Below are positions 22,695 through 35,249 of a stretch of 64,000 nucleotides of DNA, piece after piece. The position numbers and the translations under genes are program-made. The stretch's first letter is position 1. Every line of letters starts with the position of its first letter. The notes beneath the pieces are model-generated. The model did no database searches, had not been told where the DNA came from, and was given only the letters and a program-made list of their open reading frames with translations. Origin of the DNA: Euryodendron excelsum (Eukaryota; Streptophyta; Magnoliopsida; Ericales; Pentaphylacaceae); assembly GCA_033060915.1 (NCBI GenBank), contig CM065386.1:3465501-3529500 (forward strand). The letters are read 5' to 3'.

Positions 22695-23510
22695 CCTGCG
22701 ATGAAAAGAGAATCTTTCGTCGGGAACCTTCTTCCTTATCATATATCGGATGTTATAATTTTTTGAATTTCAAAACAAGTAAAAATTATTTTTCTTATAT
22801 TTTATTTGTAAGATGAAGTAGATGAAAATAACCATTTTTCATTACAATTTCTCTTTCGCTTGTTTTATCTTTGCCTCCCTCAAATTCCAAATATCTCGAG
22901 AACAGCTTGGCTTGAGCAATCACTAATGATTTTTCGGGGGCTTGTTTCACTTCCATTCATAAACCTTTCATTAGCGAATGCTCAAATATAATAAAGTTTT
23001 AGCAACTTAAGAATCAACAGACAAGATCAGACCACACCACAAGATGAATATACCACTTGATTAATAACGCAAATAATTTAGATTTATTTGACGAGTCTTC
23101 ACTTTTCAAAATTAATTAAAACATTGACCTGTCAATCAAATAACAAAATTTGTTTGATCCAAGTTCAGAGTCTAGACCTGTGTTAAATTATATTTTCAAG
23201 TTACATGACAAATTTTCATTAGTAACATATGAGACATTTACAGCACCATTTAATCATTCTACTAATTAATGTTCTTTTTCTTGTTCGAATATTAACTGAT
23301 CAACGAATAAGGACGATCAAACTCATGCTTCCACCTCAAACTAAGAGTACGGATTCTTTTTTATTTTTCTGACTTTGTAATACTAACTTGTGGTCACAAC
23401 TTCAGCAGATCCTTACATAATTTACCCTGCAAAAAAAAGAAAAGAAGAAGAACTCTTTGAGAACGGTATTGATTCGAAGAAGATTTAGTATTTGTAACAT
23501 GGAATAGGAT
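22695..23510. repeat. Segmental duplication block A, copy 2
   Basis: Begins gatgaaaagagaatctttcg and follows the same order as 15055-16330, ending gaagatttagtatttgtaacatggaataggatttgt. That end is directly comparable to the sequence to the left of the Mutator-like element. Confidence 0.8.
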
Positions 23511-23625
23511 TTGTTATATGCCCTACATATATGTCTATATATAGGGACTCGCAGATCAAATCAAAAGAGTAACTAGCTATCATAGGGAGTCTTTTAATCC
23601 ATACATTTACCAGCAACTGTTATTT
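23500..23625. other. Empty site corresponding to the Mutator-like insertion
   Basis: Reads ggaataggatttgt, then about 35 bases (tatatgccctacatatatgt…), then ggactcgcagatcaaatcaaa. The first and last parts flank the 3.16-kb element at 16335-19490. The related flank at 35090-35160 is also uninterrupted, so the uninserted form is ancestral. Confidence 0.75.
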
Positions 23626-23629
23626 TAAC

Positions 23630-24235
23630 GCCGCAACACTCGAAGATTTAGAGTCATCACAGTTCGGCTGATAGGAGTGAAGGGGGCGCCGGAATCACCA
23701 ATGAAACCGCCACTGCCATCTTCTTAAGCGCAAAGGTCCCCGGAGGAAAACGAAACTGGTAGCCAGCAACACTAATATCCACCAGATTTAGGTTCCAGGC
23801 ATGTCTGTAACGTCGGTGCTCTGAAAATCTTTGTTTTCTGAAAAACACCCCCACGCTGCAGGCGCTGTGTGGACGTTAACCAGTGGGGGCTTTGAAAGCA
23901 GCAGTGTTTGGGAGTTGGGGAAGTGTTAGGAGGGAAAGGAAGAAAAAAGCCGTGAAGGAAACTGTTAGAAAAGATAAGAGAAAGAGAATATGAGATGTTC
24001 TAATACCATGTTAAAAAAGACAAAACTCATATGTAATCACAATGCATTATAAAGTAAAAAAATATTACAAGGGAAAAGTATTAAGTGAAGAGAGATCTTA
24101 AAGACGACATGCCTAACATATCACCAAACTTAACATTTGACAATGGACTAGATTACACCTAACAAGCTTAACTTATGTTGACAATTATGTTCATTAACAG
24201 AAACTTTGATTTCTGCCATGTTTTACTGAGTTGAT
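23630..24235 (-). pseudogene. Aspartic protease pseudogene with large internal deletions
   Basis: Only three pieces of the roughly 468-codon gene remain. A middle piece (23640-23855) covers the second active-site region, including the DSG-equivalent with Asp-Ser replaced in context by DSGAP-like codons and a stop in the APK region. A few codons match ITSYL/NVHTAPS. The N-terminal signal peptide (23890-23960 plus 24200-24220) is interrupted by a 237-bp insertion. Both catalytic halves are incomplete and the first DTG motif is gone. The TATA box (24289) and 5' flank are still recognisable. Confidence 0.85.
23963..24199 (-). mobile_element. Short LTR-like insertion (237 bp) with 5-bp target duplication
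   Basis: The insert begins TGTTAG and ends TTAACA on the plus strand and is flanked on both sides by GAAAC (23958-23962 and 24200-24204); the intact paralogue has GAAAC only once at this point (gggaactttgat). TG..CA ends plus a 5-bp duplication are the mark of LTR retrotransposon integration. On the minus strand it contains AACATGGTATTAGAAC, close to the initiator-Met primer binding site TGGTATCAGAGC, about 40 bases before the end. It may be a solo LTR or a truncated TRIM element. Confidence 0.7.
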
Positions 24236-24288
24236 TGATTGATGCATGGGATCTTGGATGAAGAATGTGGTGTTCAACCATCTCTTCT

Positions 24289-24296
24289 TATTTATA
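24289..24296 (-). promoter_or_regulatory. TATA box left upstream of the protease pseudogene
   Basis: TATAAATA on the minus strand, in the same context as in the intact protease gene at 21111. Confidence 0.6.
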
Positions 24297-25843
24297 CATA
24301 TAACAAAGGCTTAAAACATTAATAGTGGTAGTTGGGGCCTCCTAACTTATTAAACAATGAGTATTAATTCAGCAGAATAATTGGGATTAAGACATTGTTG
24401 AGCCAAATCAAGCTTGATGCAACCTTATATCGATACCAAATGACATAGTATCTCAGATTAGAAGCTTTCCTAGTGTCTTTTGATTTAGTGTTTTACTGTT
24501 TTTAGCGCATAGCAATTCTGTCACAATTGCATATCATATATCGTATCAGTTGGAGCAGCAGGAGCAACCGGCGCCAACGGGTGGAGCTAAGCTAACGAGG
24601 CTCTCATTTGATCTGCAACTACATAATTAAACACAAATACGTTGTCAACATGAACGTATCTCAGCAATTAGTGAGCCTGTCAATTATGGATCAATCGAAG
24701 AAGTCCTTCATAAAAATAAAAAAAGCCGTTGGATTATAAAGTTCCAAGCATAAAATGAAATGCTGATGTAAACCCATATGATCAGTTCCATACTGTTTCT
24801 TGCATTGCTCTCAACAGAGAAGGGTCACAATCAACTGCAACTATGCTTCAATTGCATATGGGGTGTGATGTGGAAGAAGTGGTTGGCATTAAGTTTTGCG
24901 GCTGAATATCAACTTCATTCCTAAACTATCAATACAGTTGAATTGAAGATGCGATCTAGCTCTGTTAATAGGGTAAGTTGGTGTTTAATTAATTTTACCA
25001 AGAGGGACAAATGTTATAATACAGAACCCAAGTAATATTTAGGAAATATATATATGTATTTTGACATGAATGGAATACCCAATTGATGAATTCAATCATT
25101 AATGGAGGGAGCCAAACCCTTGTTTCTCGAACTAAATTGGATACTAGTGTTAATAATAGATACTTCTCATCCATGTAATGCATTTTCTAAGCTAGAGGAG
25201 CAATGTATTTAAGCCGCTTGTATGCTTATTTGTTCACATAAAACCGAGTTTCCTCAGATACAAAGCTACATAGTTGAATTTTCAAGGCCACTTTCGCATG
25301 TAAAGGAGACGATCAAATAAAGAATTTTCTTCTATATACAATGTGTTATGCGAATTCACCAATTTGTGGGGCTATAGATCGACTAAGCCACAAAAAAAAA
25401 AAAAAAAAAAACCCTTTGATGGCGCTTTTGAGGCTCAAATCCTCTCCGAGGGAAAGAAAATATTCTGATGTCCTCACCAAAACCCAATTAAAGGAATTCA
25501 CATCAACATCTCACCAATTCACACTAGCATTCATGATTTCAGATCATTCCAAGAAAGGTTGTGATATCAGAAGTCATATAAATGAGAGCAAATATTAGTG
25601 AAGATCAACTACTCAAAGGCTAAAGAAAAGCATAAAACAGGTAAGCACAAGGATATGGAGTCAAAACTCCAGCTTCCCTCAAGAGTACATGGATTAACAA
25701 AAGGGAGAAAACAGCCAATATTTTCAAAATAGAGGAGGCTTTAGAAGAATAGCAGCATTTCTACTAATGCTATTTTCTTGTTTCTCTATTTGTCTTCATC
25801 CTTTCGCATTTTGGTTTGGCCTTCAAAAACCATAATATTAATT
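24297..25843. other. Protease 5' flank and F-box 3' flank
   Basis: 24297-25040 parallels the upstream DNA of the intact protease but carries about 55 extra GC-rich bases near 24550-24600 (ggagcagcaggagcaaccgg). From 25050 the 3' flank of the F-box unit begins, with gatttcagatcattcc at 25530. No coding gene. Confidence 0.6.
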
Positions 25844-26065
25844 TCACTTTAATTCAGGAAGCTCAATCCGGCAGTTCTTAGAGCACCTCGGCAACATAAA
25901 CAATTTCTTCCACATGCACAAGTGTTGCTCTGAATACAAAAAAGGCGAATGGATTTTCACCTTTTGCAAAACTGGGGCAGTCTTTAAAAAATATTCTATC
26001 AGCTTGAGTTCATCTTCATTCCCATTGAATTCGTCAATCTTGATTTTTCGAAGGTGTACTGATAC
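25844..26065 (-). pseudogene. FBD exon of an F-box gene (copy 6) joined directly to a promoter
   Basis: The exon reads VHLRKIKIDEFNGNEDELK, then YFLKTAPVLQKVKI and ends CSKNCRIELPELK with a stop, matching the last exon of the intact genes without a break. At about 26065 it passes straight into the ataaatataaagcaaaaatggag sequence that lies upstream of the F-box ATG at 14858. Everything from mid-exon 3 to the start codon has been lost, probably through recombination at short similarity (tactgata/ataaa). The remaining exon has no start of its own and cannot make an F-box protein. Confidence 0.85.
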
Positions 26066-26200
26066 ATAAATATAAAGCAAAAATGGAGCAGCACAAGTCG
26101 ACGATGGAGGGAGCTTTGGTTTCTACTCCCCTGAAGTTGGACAGTGGATTCGCGGCTTCAGAGTTGGCTCCAGCAGTGTGAGTATCATCACGTGACACCG
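26066..26200. promoter_or_regulatory. Orphan F-box promoter segment, second copy of the divergent open frame
   Basis: Near-identical to 14876-15050: the ATG frame beginning MEGALVSTPLKLDSGF is kept without a frameshift, as is the GTGAGTATCATCA following it. This segment no longer precedes any F-box gene. Confidence 0.6.
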
Positions 26201-26579
26201 ACGTGACCTTTTTGTTCTTATTTTACCTTTTATTTGGAATTTGAAGGATATAATCAGTAAAAGAAAGACATAGACACTGAACCCATTAAAAAAATAAAAT
26301 AAATAAATAAATAAAAAGAAATGAATATGGTGCTGTTAACTACTTAGGAGTGGGCTCGTCCACGTCGGTACAAGTACTTATTTTGAGTGTCCTATATATC
26401 TTCACTTAACTTTTTTTTTTAATGAGTTGTTAAGTGTTTAATTGTGTTTAATAAAAATATAAAAATAAACTTGTGCCATGCGGCTAGTAAGCTCTTCTCG
26501 AGGGTCTAGGCTTAGGCTCATGTTTATGTTCAACATTTTGGGTTGGATTGGGGGTTGTCCCATATTGAGACGAGTTCAC

Positions 26580-27095
26580 TTCAAGACTTACACTTTTAAT
26601 AGTAACAATTAAATCTTGTATTTTAATTTGTTGCAATGTCATTCTTCCGTAAGTGTCAAAAACCATTTGCATCATATGTGGCCTTTGTTGAAGGGCAAAA
26701 ATATATTTTCACACTAAATGATTGTATTTTATCCCAATCATTTAGTTTCCAAACTTCTTTATAGTAATTTTTCACAAATTCCTCTTATATTTTTTTACAA
26801 TCATTCTATGTATAAAACAAAATGAAAATCATAAAATACTCTCAAATCATCTCAAGTGAGAGAGGATGAATGCATTTGAGTGTTAAAAATGATATGAGAA
26901 TATATTTTTACTATTAAAAAAAGGTCACGTGAGACGCACGTGACTTTTAACAGTCAATTGTACAAACAGAAACTTACTAAATAGTGATATTGTAACAAAT
27001 TAAAAGTACATGTACTTAATTATTACAATTTAAAACATATCCTAAATAAGATTTGATGTAAAATATAAGAATACAAAATGTATTTTACTTTTTTT
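26580..27095. mobile_element. MITE related to the element at 8429-8972
   Basis: The left part has cttacacttttaatagtaac and the right part, reversed, has matching text (gttacaatatcac, acttttaatttgttac). The inner part resembles 22230-22460. It is non-coding, with decayed ends. Confidence 0.5.
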
Positions 27096-27204
27096 GTTCT
27101 TGAGAGGTTAAGGTAAAAGTTTTTGAAATTTAGAATCCGATGCATTATTTTTTTTTTTTTTTTGTTTTTGCAGTGTATTTCCTTATTCATACGCGTTATA
27201 TAGG

Positions 27205-28110
27205 TCTGGGATGACAAGAGAATCTTTCGCTGGGAATCTTCTTCCTTATCATACATCGAATCTTATAATTTTTTGAATTTCCAAGCAAGAAAAAAATATT
27301 TTTCTTATATTTTATTTGTAAGAACAAGTAGATGAAAATAACCATTTTTCATTACAATTTCTCTTTTGCTTTCTTTATCTTTTCCTCCCTCAAACTCCAA
27401 ATGTCTCGAGAACAGCTTGGCTTGAGCAATCAAGAATGATTTCTCGGGGGTTTGTTTCACTTCCATTCATAAACCTTTCATTGGCGAATGCTCAAATATA
27501 ATAAAGTTTTAGTTACTTAAGAATCAATAGAAAATATCAGACCACACCGTAAGATGAATATAGCACTTGATTAACAACAAAAAAAATTTAGATTTATTGG
27601 ACGAGCGTTCGCTGTTCCAAATTAATTGAAACATTAACGTGTTAATCAATAACTACAATTTCTTTGATCATTTTGACTGGTACAAGAAGTTATTTTGGAG
27701 TTTGATTTTTTGTAAACTCATATTTAATATTTGGATTTTGAATTTATCAAGGTACTCAAATCACTAATAACTTTTGTTGACAAATACCAATCCATTTTCT
27801 TATTATTTATTAACTCAACCAAATAAAGTTTAATTTCATTTTCTTTTCAAATCTTTTTTATTTTTTTATTTTTCTCCACAAATCTAAGACCTAGTCCATA
27901 TGGAGGGGGTTCAGACTTGTGCTAGACCGCAATTGAGCTAATTATATGTGTAGGTCACGTGACAAATTTTCATTGTTAATATAGTGAACATCTATAACTC
28001 CTTTTAACCATTCTAGTAATGTTCTTTTTTCTTCTTCAAATAGTAACTGATCATCAACAAATAACCAGAATCAAAGTCATGCTTCCCCCTCAAAGCAAGA
28101 GTACAGATTT
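27205..28110. repeat. Segmental duplication block A, copy 3
   Basis: Starts gatgacaagagaatctttcg and keeps the order of the other two copies through aaacctttcattggcgaatg; the second half (27660-28110) is more diverged. No protease gene follows it here, so that member of the unit is missing. Confidence 0.7.
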
Positions 28111-28956
28111 AATGCCGCACGTACTCTGCTGACTATGGAGAGAACCCAATTGGAGATCAAAGCCACAAGATGACTATAGTACTACACTAACTTGATTAAT
28201 ATCTCTTTATTTAGGGAAGTCCTTGAAACACATTTGTAGTAGCATCTCCTTCGATCCTCAACCAGAGGATTTCCATTCAGGCCAAGCTATTTCTAAACTA
28301 GAGATACAAGAATTGGATACCTTTAATGTAATGCATATTCTAAGCCAAGAGGATCAAAGGATTCCACATCAAACCGAGCTTCCTTTGAACACAAAACCAC
28401 ATAGTCGCTTTTTTTATGGCCACTTCGCACATATGAAGGAGATGATCAAATAAAGAATTTTCTTTATTTTCAGGATCAAGTCACAACACTGAATTTTCCA
28501 ATGACCTATAGATTAAGCAAAAACAACCAGCCTTAGAAGGTGCTTTTCAGTCTCAAATCATCTAATCTGAGGGAAAGCAATCTTCCAATGCCCCCATCAA
28601 GCGGACTTTCACAGTATGTCTGTCCAATTTACACTAGCATTCATGATTTCAGATCATTCCAACTAAGGTTGTGATATCAGAAGTCATGTAAATGAGAGCA
28701 AATGTTAATGCTCATAATTATCAACTACACAAAGACCAAAGAAAAGCATGAAGCAGGAAAACACAAGGATATGTTGTCAAAACTCAAGCTTAATTCCTTC
28801 AAGAGTACATGGATTAACCTGACAAAGGGAGAGAACAGCCAACTTTTTCAAAATAAAGGAGTCTTTAGAAGTATAGCAGCATTTCTGCTGGTGCTATTTC
28901 TTGCTTCTCTACTTATCTTCATTGTTTCGCATTTTATTTGGCTTTCAAAAATCATA
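28111..28956. other. 3' flank of F-box copy 7
   Basis: Shares ggagatcaaagcc, ggctcaaat-like, and gatttcagatcattcc text with the other F-box 3' flanks. The 106-codon plus-strand frame at 28702-29022 overlaps the last F-box exon antisense and is not a gene. Confidence 0.6.
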
Positions 28957-30648
28957 TTAATTTCTCTTAAATTCGGCAAGCTCAATCTGGCAATTCTTAG
29001 AGCATCTCGGCAACATAAATAATTTCTTCCAGATGCAAAGCTGCTTCTCTGAATACAAATGAGCCGAACTGATTTTCACCTCTTGCAAAACTTGGGCAGT
29101 CTTTAAAAAATATTCTATCAGCTTGACTTCATCTTCGTTCCCATTGAATTTGTCAACCTTGACTTTTCGAAGGTGTAATGATAAACAAACAGGCACAAAC
29201 TCCGGCAGACATTCCTGAAATCTTGTATAGCACCCTTCATGATCCGAAAAACCCTGTCGAGAAAAGAAATCATGAGCTTAAGTGATCCAAAACAGCTAAT
29301 ACAATAAAAACTTATTAAAATCACAACATACCTCCATAAAGACAAGAACTTGAAGACTAGGTGACCTGTCAAGCAAGTGTGGTAGCAACTGCCACCCACT
29401 AATACACATACCACCAAGCTTCAATTTTCTCAAGTTATGAAATGTAGGCATTGGACGATAAGAATAGTGAATGGCCTGTATGCAAGATCATCATAATCAG
29501 AAAACCCCTGGCCCATGCTGTTAATAAGTAGAAAATTTGACAATTATACAGTTTATACCTACCTGATGAGACAATATTGAGGTTACAACATTCAACTGTT
29601 CCTACTAAAGACTATGTAGTTTTTAACATGAACACAGAAAGTCAAGGAAGCTCACCGAAATGGAGTCTTCCGACAAACACAGTAATGCAGTTTCAGAGCA
29701 TGCTGTAACAAGGTCGGCTACTTTTTCTTCAAAAAATGGTGGAGCTTCTTCCATTTGCAACTCGATGGGTCCAATATCTATATAAGCTTTAACAAGAGAC
29801 TTCAGATTCTTCAGGTTATAGCCTCTGGCTCCAAAATCAGTGTAATTGAGTAATTCAAGATTTGGGGTATCAAGCACGAATTCATATGCACTGTCATGGT
29901 CGCAGTTATCCATCAGCAAATGCTTAAGCGAAGGCGAGGAGATACAAAGGATCTCCATATCACCAAACTCACAGCCATCTAAAGATAATGTTTGAAGCAC
30001 GGGGCAGCCAGCAAGAACCCTTTCCACCGAGTCACCGTCGGTAATTTTAAGAGAGGTGAAAAAAAGAGACTTGAGATTCTGTAAACGAACTGAACTCGGA
30101 ACAGTGAGTACACAATGCTGACTCAATGCTAAATGCAATAGCGTTGTGGAACGAAAAATGTTACTATGAAGCGACACGCCGGAGATCTTGGACTCGAAGG
30201 ACAGAGCAATGCGTTCGACATTAAGCCTCACGACGGCCGATATCCATGCGTCGATGTGGGTATTGCCGTAATCACGGTGAGAGTGGAAATAGAAACTATG
30301 AATATGGGGTGCATCGTGCAATGTAACGGTCAACAAATGATACATGAAATTTATGAAACTAGTATTATTCTTGCAGTTTACAGGACTGGAATTGGGATGC
30401 CGGAGTAAGGTGTCGTCGATGACGAGACGGAGATTAGGGATTTGAGAGAAGAGGTGTTTCCATCTGGTGGACAGGACGGCGGTGCCAATGGCGTCTTTCG
30501 TGGGGAGTTTTCCCAAGATGTGACAGATAATCGAGTCCGGCAAATTGCTGATCCTATCTTCTTCTTCATCAACATTGTCATCATGGCCTACGGTTAGGGT
30601 TTTGCCCTCAGTTTTTGCTTCATCCAGAGGTTTGGGGAGCTTTGGCAT
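28957..30648 (-). CDS. FBD-type F-box/LRR protein (copy 7), intact, about 477 aa
   Basis: Exons: 29656-30648, 29332-29475 and 28957-29253, all phase 0 with GT..AG introns. The F-box is at about residues 27-70 ([34 protein letters not shown]). Leucine-rich repeats occupy the middle ([39 protein letters not shown]), and the FBD domain is at about residues 395-477 ([35 protein letters not shown]). Exon 2 is exactly 144 bases as in copy 4. Family role: presumed SCF substrate adaptor; substrate unknown. Its promoter side is cut short by a Helitron about 100 bases upstream of the ATG, which may affect expression. Confidence 0.9.
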
Positions 30649-30745
30649 TGAATCCGCTGGGAATTCACTTTTTCGAGATCAAGATGGTGGTGTTGATCGA
30701 ATGTAAAACAAAACGGAGAAAGGCCTGACGATGTGCCCCAGTCTA

Positions 30746-32508
30746 TCTATTATCAATTATCAATTATAATATATAAAGAGCGGACACATTAGCATGTTGC
30801 AGCTGGATTAACTATAGTTATCTTAATAACTATTACAGTCATTTATAAATTTTAAATTATAATTATTTATAAATTATAAATTGTCTATTCAATTCACTTG
30901 TTGATATTGATATGATAATCTCTTATCCGATAATTAAATCTACTCGGTGGTGATTGAATGACAACTATTATCTCTGTTATTATTATTTTTGACAATAATA
31001 AAAAATTACACACGCATATCGTATCCACCCTCTAGCACAACAGTTAGCTATTTGAGACCTAAATTTTTAATATTTTTTTCTTAAATTTTTAGATTTTTTT
31101 ATATTTCAATTAATTTTTACATCAGGTGCTGTGTGTAGCAATTAGATTGGTCAATTTTTATTATAAATATATCTTATTGGTCAAATTTTTTACAGCAATA
31201 TTTTAGTTTTTAAATTACAAAAATTTAAAAATCTTATCACTAAGTTGTAATCAATTAAAATTTAAAATATCTTTATCACTACGGATACATATGAACTGAA
31301 ATTATTTGCTCGTTCAAATTTAAAATACCTAACATCTCTACTAATTTAAAATATCGTACCACTATAATATCAAAAGTAATTAGAACTCTATCGTTGTAGT
31401 TACTTATACTATTAGAATTCTAGGAGCTCAATACATTGTCTTCACTATCAGGCTGACATTTCGTTCAAAATTTAAACATATCTTATCTTTTTCTAATAAC
31501 TAAATACATCTTATCTAGAAATTGAAGATAATTGTGTTATAATTTATCCATATTATCATTAAACTTTTTCTCAATGTTATATTTTTATGAAGTGTCACAT
31601 ATGAATGTCTCACCCATATACACTTAAAATTCACAAAACATCTAAGTAGGCAAAATAGGAATTTACCTCATGATTATAGATAGATATAAAGTTCAAAATT
31701 TAAATATGCTTTATCTTGAACTTGAAGATAATTATATCATAAACTTTTGTTTTTTTAATCAGAATCTATTCACAACCTTTTATATATAAGCAATATATTT
31801 TTTTTTATTAATTTAAGTCTACTTTCTCATCTTAGGTGCGAATTTGTTATTTTGTTGCTCATGATTTTTTTATTTTTATTTTGGTCAATGAGATGAGGTG
31901 GAACTTCTCAAATTTTGTAGTGAACTGCATGCGTGATCATTCCACGATCTCCATAATATTTTGTGAGCATTTTTTTTATTGCATTAGCATCACTCCATCT
32001 TTGGTAATTACTACTATAAGACTGTCAGTGCTATTTTCTCTTCTTATCATTATTTTTTTAAATTTTTTACAGAGTGTTCAGGTTTTCGGTTGACTACTTC
32101 ATCGAGTTTATGCAAGAAAGCGTGAAGAGGGATTGAACTTAACACCTCACATCACTAAAACTAAATTCTTTCTCACTTGATTAAATTGTTGCAAGTGGGT
32201 AATAGTTTGAAGGATGATTTACTCTTGGGCGACCCCAACGTTTCATATTTTGTATTGTGAGATGATAAATTAAAACATGTATGATGTATCCTCCGAGCCA
32301 ACTGACTTTCTCTTCTTTGGCGTATCTTATTGTGTTATTCAATAAAAATTGTATACAATTAAACATTATTTCCTCTTGACCTTATTGCATGGGTTACTAT
32401 ATTATTAATTTTTAAAAACATTTATAGTTTTATATACATTTCAAATAATAATGTTCTCATACTGTTTTTTTGGGTACCTTTCCGTGCATAACACGGGATT
32501 AATGCTAG
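30746..32508 (+). mobile_element. Helitron, non-autonomous (1.76 kb)
   Basis: The 3' end reads CCGTG-cataa-CACGG, then GGATTAATG and CTAG followed by T. That is the Helitron signature: a short GC hairpin (32482-32496) about 8 bases before a CTRR end, inserted before T. The 5' end TCTATTATCAATTATC, preceded by A, is a typical Helitron start, giving an A|T insertion with no target duplication. The interior is AT-rich and has no recognisable Rep/helicase frame. Confidence 0.75.
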
Positions 32509-34069
32509 TTTAATAAATAAATAAACATATAAAAAAGAAATGATTAGGGGAATGGGGGCTGTTGGCATATGCAATATTGGTAAGGATGAAGAATGCAGTT
32601 CAGGCTCGGATTAATTTATTTAACAACTTACAACTTAAGTTAATGACTTTCTTTTACTAAGCTGTTTATAGTAAAAGTTAATAAAAAGCTTTAAGTTAGT
32701 AAATAAATTAATCTTGACGCGCGAGCTTAAAGGGCGTTTGGTTGAAGAGTAACAAATGTGGTAGAGAGAACCCAATTGGCTAAACTGTTGAAGGAGATCC
32801 AAGCCAGACTTTGAACAAGTAATATTGAGGACACCTGGGTATTTCTTAAAAATAGCATACCAAAAATTTCATTTTCGTTGGGTATCAGAAGTTATTTTTG
32901 AAGCCCTTGTTTTTTGTGAACTTTTATGCCGTGCGTGGATCTTGAATTTGTAAATTGTACAAAAAGTACATAATTTTTGATAAATGCCAATTCATTTTCT
33001 TATAATTTATTAACCTAAACAAATATATAATTTTATTTTATTTATTTATTTTCTTTTCCTATCTTTCTTTTCCTTTTTTTTTTTTTTTTTTTTTTCCTTT
33101 TACTCCACAAATCCTAAAATGCAAATATAGCGTTAAGAGTCACAAGGCAACCTGCCATGTGGTCAGTTATGATTTTTCTTTTTGACATGAATGTATTGCA
33201 CGCTTGATGAACTCGAAATTAACGGAGAGAGCTAAACCCCTGTTTCTCAAACAGAATTGGATACTTCTCATGTAATGCTTTTTCTAAGCCAGAGGATCAA
33301 AGTATTTAATCTGCTTGTGTGCTTATTCATTCCCCTCAAATATCAAACTGAGCTTCCCTGGATGCTAAGAGGCATAGGTGATAAAGGAGATGATCAGTTT
33401 GTGGGCTCAGGATCGAATCACAACAGCATGAATTTTCAATGAGCTGCACCCAAAAAAAAAATAAAAATAAAAAAATCCCTACCATATAAGGTGCTTTTTT
33501 GGGGCTCAAATCCTCTATTAGGGATAGAAATCTTCTGATGCCCCCACCAAATCCCCCATTAAAGGACTTCACATCAACATCTCTCTTATTTACGCTGGCA
33601 ATTTTGATTTCAAATCATTCCAAGCAAGATTGTGATATCAGAAGAAAATGATAGATCATTTTATCCAAAGAAATTAACAAGCCATAGATAACATTAAGGC
33701 TCTTAATTATCAACTACAAAAGGTAAAAGAGAAGCATAAATCATGATTTCAGATCATTCCAAGCAAGATTGGGACATTGGAAGACACAAAAATGATAGAT
33801 AATATTAAGGGTCCTAATTATCAACTACACAAGGGCCAAAGAGAAGCATAAATCATGATGTCAAAACTCCAGCTTCATCAAATACTTACAGAAACCCTTA
33901 AGAGTACAGGGATTAATTAATCCTGACAAAAGGAAGAAAACAGCAAATACTTACAAAATAGAGGAGTCTTTAGAAGTATAGCATCACTTCTACTGATGTT
34001 CTTTTCTTGTTCCTCTACTTATCCTCATCCTCTCACGTTTTAGGTTGGATTACACAATTAATAATATTA
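32509..34069. other. 3' flank block of F-box copy 8, with a local duplication
   Basis: From 32728 (gggcgtttggttgaagag) this is the flank seen at 12100. At 33595-33860 a segment of about 150 bases (atcattccaagcaagattg … gagaagcataaatcatgat) is present twice in tandem. No gene. Confidence 0.6.
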
Positions 34070-35045
34070 GTTTCGCAAAAGTGATGCAGTCTTCAAAAAA
34101 AATTCTATCAGCTTGATTTCATCTTTACTCCCATTGAATTCTTCAATCTTGATTTTTTGAAGGTGTAATGATGAACAACCAGGCAAAATCTCTGGCAGAC
34201 ATTCCAGAAATCTAGTGTAGCACCCTTTATGCTCGGAAAAAACTTATCAAGAAAAGAAATCATAAGCCTAGGTGTCATAATCAAACCACTAACATGATGA
34301 ATCGCGTTCTAAAATCACGGCATACCTCCATAAAGACAAGAATTTGAAGATTAGGCGACCTTTCGAGCAAGTATGGCAACAACTGCCACCCACTACTCTT
34401 CATAACACCAAGCTTCAATGCAGTCAAATTATGAAAAGCAGGCATCGGAAGAGAAGAATGGTGAATGGCCTGTATGCAAAATCATAATAATCACAAAACC
34501 CGCACAAAAAGCACAATTATACATACATGACAAGGAAGCTCTCACCTCCAAGGAAACTTCTGATAAATATAGTAATTGCGCATTAGAGCAGGCTGCAACA
34601 AAGTCGGCAACATTTTCCTCATAACAGTCTGCATCTGTTTCCAGTTGATTGGGGCTGGGTCCAACATCAATATGAGCTTTAAGAAGCGAGTTCAGACCCT
34701 TCACCACCATATAGCATTCGGCTACAAAATCATTGTAATAGAGCAATTCAAGAGATGGGGTATTCAGCATCAGTACATATTTACTTTCATGGTAGCAGTT
34801 CCGTATCATCAAAAGCTTAAACGAAGGCGAGGAGATGCAAAGGGCCTCTATATCTTCCCTTCTATAGATAATGTTTCAAGAACAGGGCAGCCAGCAAGAA
34901 TCATTTTGAACGAGTCAGCATCGGTAAATTTAACAGATTCGAAGTAAAGACTCTTGAGATTCGGCAAACAGACCAAACTCCGAACAGTGAGAACACAATG
35001 CTGACTCAACGATAAATTCACTAGCGTTTGGAACTTGGAATACAT
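34070..35045 (-). pseudogene. FBD-type F-box/LRR pseudogene (copy 8), both ends truncated
   Basis: The last exon (34075-34240) lacks its C-terminal Cys block. The middle exon is at about 34327-34470. The LRR part of exon 1 (34540-35045) includes SLVCLPNLKSLYF, AGCPVLETLSIEG and VADFVAACSN, with a frame change near 34850 caused by a short deletion. At 35045 the homology stops and the 3' flank of the next protease gene begins, so no F-box remains. Confidence 0.8.
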
Positions 35046-35249
35046 TGGTTTTAGTGTTGGAACTTTGAAGGATACGTATTTAGTGTTTTTTTAAGATAGT
35101 ATATATGTATATATATTTGTTTGATTCGCATATTAAATTGAAAGAGTACATATGAGAATGAGCCTTTAATTCAGATATTAAGCAACTGCTGGTTTAACAC
35201 TCCCAAGTGAAGATAAGATCTGAAAAGAAAATCAACCATGCATATTATA

